15,265 bases of DNA from JAIVGV01 sp035295985 (lineage in GTDB: Bacteria; Acidobacteriota; Blastocatellia; Pyrinomonadales; Pyrinomonadaceae). A model generated the notes under the pieces. It was given only the letters and a program-made list of their open reading frames with translations. It made no database searches and was not told the DNA's origin. Location: the NCBI GenBank assembly GCA_035295985.1, contig DATHBT010000146.1, positions 1-15,265 on the forward strand, read 5' to 3'. The position numbers and the translations under genes are program-made. Numbering within the stretch: position 1 is the first letter of the stretch; each line of letters starts with the position of its first letter. Positions 14,018-15,265 of this stretch are shown piece after piece.

Positions 14018-14118
14018 GAAGCTGTTAGCTGTTAGCTGTCAGCCGTTAGCAAAACCAAAAACCGAGACAGAGGCGAAAGCTGCTAGCTGCCTTCTTCTGG
14101 CTAACAGCTAACAGCTTC
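14018..14118. repeat. Heptad inverted-repeat element C (AGCTGTT units)
   Basis: Perfect 19-bp inverted repeat, 14018-14036 (GAAGCTGTTAGCTGTTAGC) with 14100-14118, around a 63-nt centre. The left side continues as five heptad-phased AGC starts (14020, 14027, 14034, 14041, 14048). It begins 2 nt after the stop codon of the second TlpA gene and can fold into a long hairpin in RNA, so it may also end or stabilise that transcript. Sequence is unrelated to elements A and B, but the design is the same. Confidence 0.75.
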
Positions 14119-14167
14119 TATTCCCGATTTACGTTCCCCCGTCGCGTTGTTGTACTCTTAACCCGTC

Positions 14168-15265
14168 ATGGAAGGCGCAAACATCACCGTCCTGATCGCT
14201 TTCGTCGCGGGGCTGGCCTCGTTCCTGAGCCCGTGCGTGCTGCCGCTCGTGCCGGGCTACATCTCGATGATTTCGGGCGTGAGCCTCGATCATTTGAAGG
14301 GGGAGCGCGGCGCGGAGTCGCGCAAGACGGCCTGGCGCGCGGTCGTCTTCAACTCGCTCGCCTTCAACGCGGGCCTCTCGATGATCTTCGTGGCGCTGGG
14401 CGCGGCGGCGGGGCTGGTCGGCGCGGCGGTGCTTTCGAACCCGTACCTGCGGATCGCGGGCGGCCTCATCATCATCGCCTTCGGCCTGCAACTGATCGGC
14501 GTGCTCAAGATCGGCGCGCTCTACCGCGACACGCGCAAGTTCAAGGACGAAAGCCCGCGCGGCATGGGCGGCTCTTTCGTCCTCGGCCTCGCCTTCGCGG
14601 CCGGGTGGACGCCGTGCATCGGCCCGATCCTCGGCGGCATCATCGGGCTGGCGGCGACGAGCGGCAACTGGCAGAGCGGCCTTTATCTGTCGGCCTTCTA
14701 CTCGGCGGGCCTGGCCGTCCCGTTCCTGCTGACGGGCCTGCTGCTCAACCGCTTCCTCGGCTTCTACATCTGGTTCCGCCGCCACCTGCACAAGGTCGAA
14801 GTCTTCTCCGGCGTCCTGCTCATCGCCATCGGCCTGCTCATCGCCACCAACAACGTGACGCGCATGGCCGCCCTCGCCTCGCGCTTCATCCCGAACGCCG
14901 AGGGCTGGGTGATGTCGCGCGTCGAGTCGGGGCAGACAGAGCAGCCCGCCGCGCAGCCGGGCGCGAACGCGACGGCGTCCAACGCCTCGCTCGCGAACGC
15001 GCGGCCCGCGCCCGAAGTCGAATTGAAGACCTTGGACGGGACGCCTTACCGGCTCGCAGACCTACGCGGCCGGGTCGTCCTGCTCAACTTCTGGGCGACG
15101 TGGTGCGTCCCGTGCCGCTCGGAGATTCCCGTGCTCAACGAGATGGGGCGCGACCTGAAAGATCGCGGCTTCGAGGTGGTCGGCGTCTCGACGCACGACA
15201 CGCCCGACGAGGTCAGGAACTTTCAGCGTGACTTGAAGCAGGACTACACAGTCCTGCTCGGCACC
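14168..15265 (+). CDS. CcdA-TlpA fusion: membrane thiol electron carrier with tethered thioredoxin domain (truncated at window end)
   Basis: CcdA-type proteins pass electrons from cytoplasmic thioredoxin across the membrane to extracytoplasmic thiol proteins, for example in cytochrome c maturation. Seen (366 codons, frame open at the window edge): about six hydrophobic segments in residues 5-240. The paired membrane cysteines are C23 (SFLSPCVLPLVPGY) and C150 (GWTPCIGPILGG). An Ala/Asn-rich linker at about 258-283 leads to a TlpA/ResA domain from about 285 with W312-C313-V314-P315-C316 and the strand HDTPDEVRNF. The domain's cis-Pro lies beyond the window. Start: ATG 14168 puts the first helix at the N-terminus; no strong Shine-Dalgarno. 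It lies 151 bp after the second TPR-TlpA gene on the same strand, so the three probably form one redox group. Fused carriers of this type are known; stand-alone CcdA plus separate TlpA is the commoner form. Confidence 0.9.
   Translation, partial: MEGANITVLIAFVAGLASFLSPCVLPLVPGYISMISGVSLDHLKGERGAESRKTAWRAVVFNSLAFNAGLSMIFVALGAAAGLVGAAVLSNPYLRIAGGLIIIAFGLQLIGVLKIGALYRDTRKFKDESPRGMGGSFVLGLAFAAGWTPCIGPILGGIIGLAATSGNWQSGLYLSAFYSAGLAVPFLLTGLLLNRFLGFYIWFRRHLHKVEVFSGVLLIAIGLLIATNNVTRMAALASRFIPNAEGWVMSRVESGQTEQPAAQPGANATASNASLANARPAPEVELKTLDGTPYRLADLRGRVVLLNFWATWCVPCRSEIPVLNEMGRDLKDRGFEVVGVSTHDTPDEVRNFQRDLKQDYTVLLGT

Noticed and set aside
9735..14118. CRISPR-like array reading of the short repeats
   Set aside because: Units of 7-11 bp with no unique spacers, arranged as inverted arms, and no cas genes; they are short-unit inverted repeats.

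Overview
The window is very GC-rich, with strong G/C bias at third codon positions. It reads as a bacterial chromosome, most likely Acidobacteriota of the Blastocatellia/Pyrinomonadaceae type. This rests on protein architectures common there: a carboxypeptidase-regulatory-domain TonB receptor, an exported FecR-DUF6600 protein, a PPC/Calx-beta/DUF4214 surface protein, and TPR-TlpA proteins. Intergenic CACAGAGG-type inverted repeats fit the same picture. The taxonomic call is inference; there is no rRNA or tRNA gene here.

Layout. Positions 1-2087 (minus) hold a TonB-dependent receptor lacking its C-terminus. A 932-bp divergent spacer (2088-3019) follows. It contains a compact minus-strand series of hairpins ending in a T run, an AT-rich palindrome that could be a two-way promoter or operator, and a small inverted repeat. 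Positions 3020-5263 (plus) encode an exported FecR-domain/DUF6600 protein with a long disordered tail. Then come four hairpins within about 360 bp, bracketing a 34-codon membrane ORF (5454-5558) and ending in a strong two-way terminator (5583-5617). This terminator separates the FecR side from the convergent DUF4214 gene (5668-8310, minus).

Upstream of that gene, after a 426-bp spacer, lies an NAD-type isocitrate dehydrogenase (8737-9735, minus). It is divergent from a thiO-type glycine oxidase (9874-11082, plus). After thiO the plus strand carries three thioredoxin-fold genes: two tandem TPR-TlpA paralogues (11091-12509 and 12712-14016) and a CcdA-TlpA fusion (14168 to the window end, truncated).

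Working together. The TlpA/CcdA genes make a coherent extracytoplasmic thiol-disulfide block: CcdA would move electrons across the membrane to a tethered thioredoxin domain, and the TPR-TlpA proteins may be partners or specialised reductases. The TonB receptor and FecR-domain protein are divergent neighbours, but no FecI-like sigma factor is visible. The FecR protein has a signal peptide instead of an anti-sigma N-terminus, so a classical Fec circuit is unlikely. The isocitrate dehydrogenase and ThiO are central-metabolism and thiamine-pathway genes with no evident tie to the rest.

The most unusual material is non-coding. It comprises the structured leader of the TonB receptor gene, the hairpin cluster with the small ORF after fecR, and three short-unit inverted-repeat elements of different sequence. 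Those elements occupy the spacers at 9735-9827, 12573-12669 and 14018-14118.
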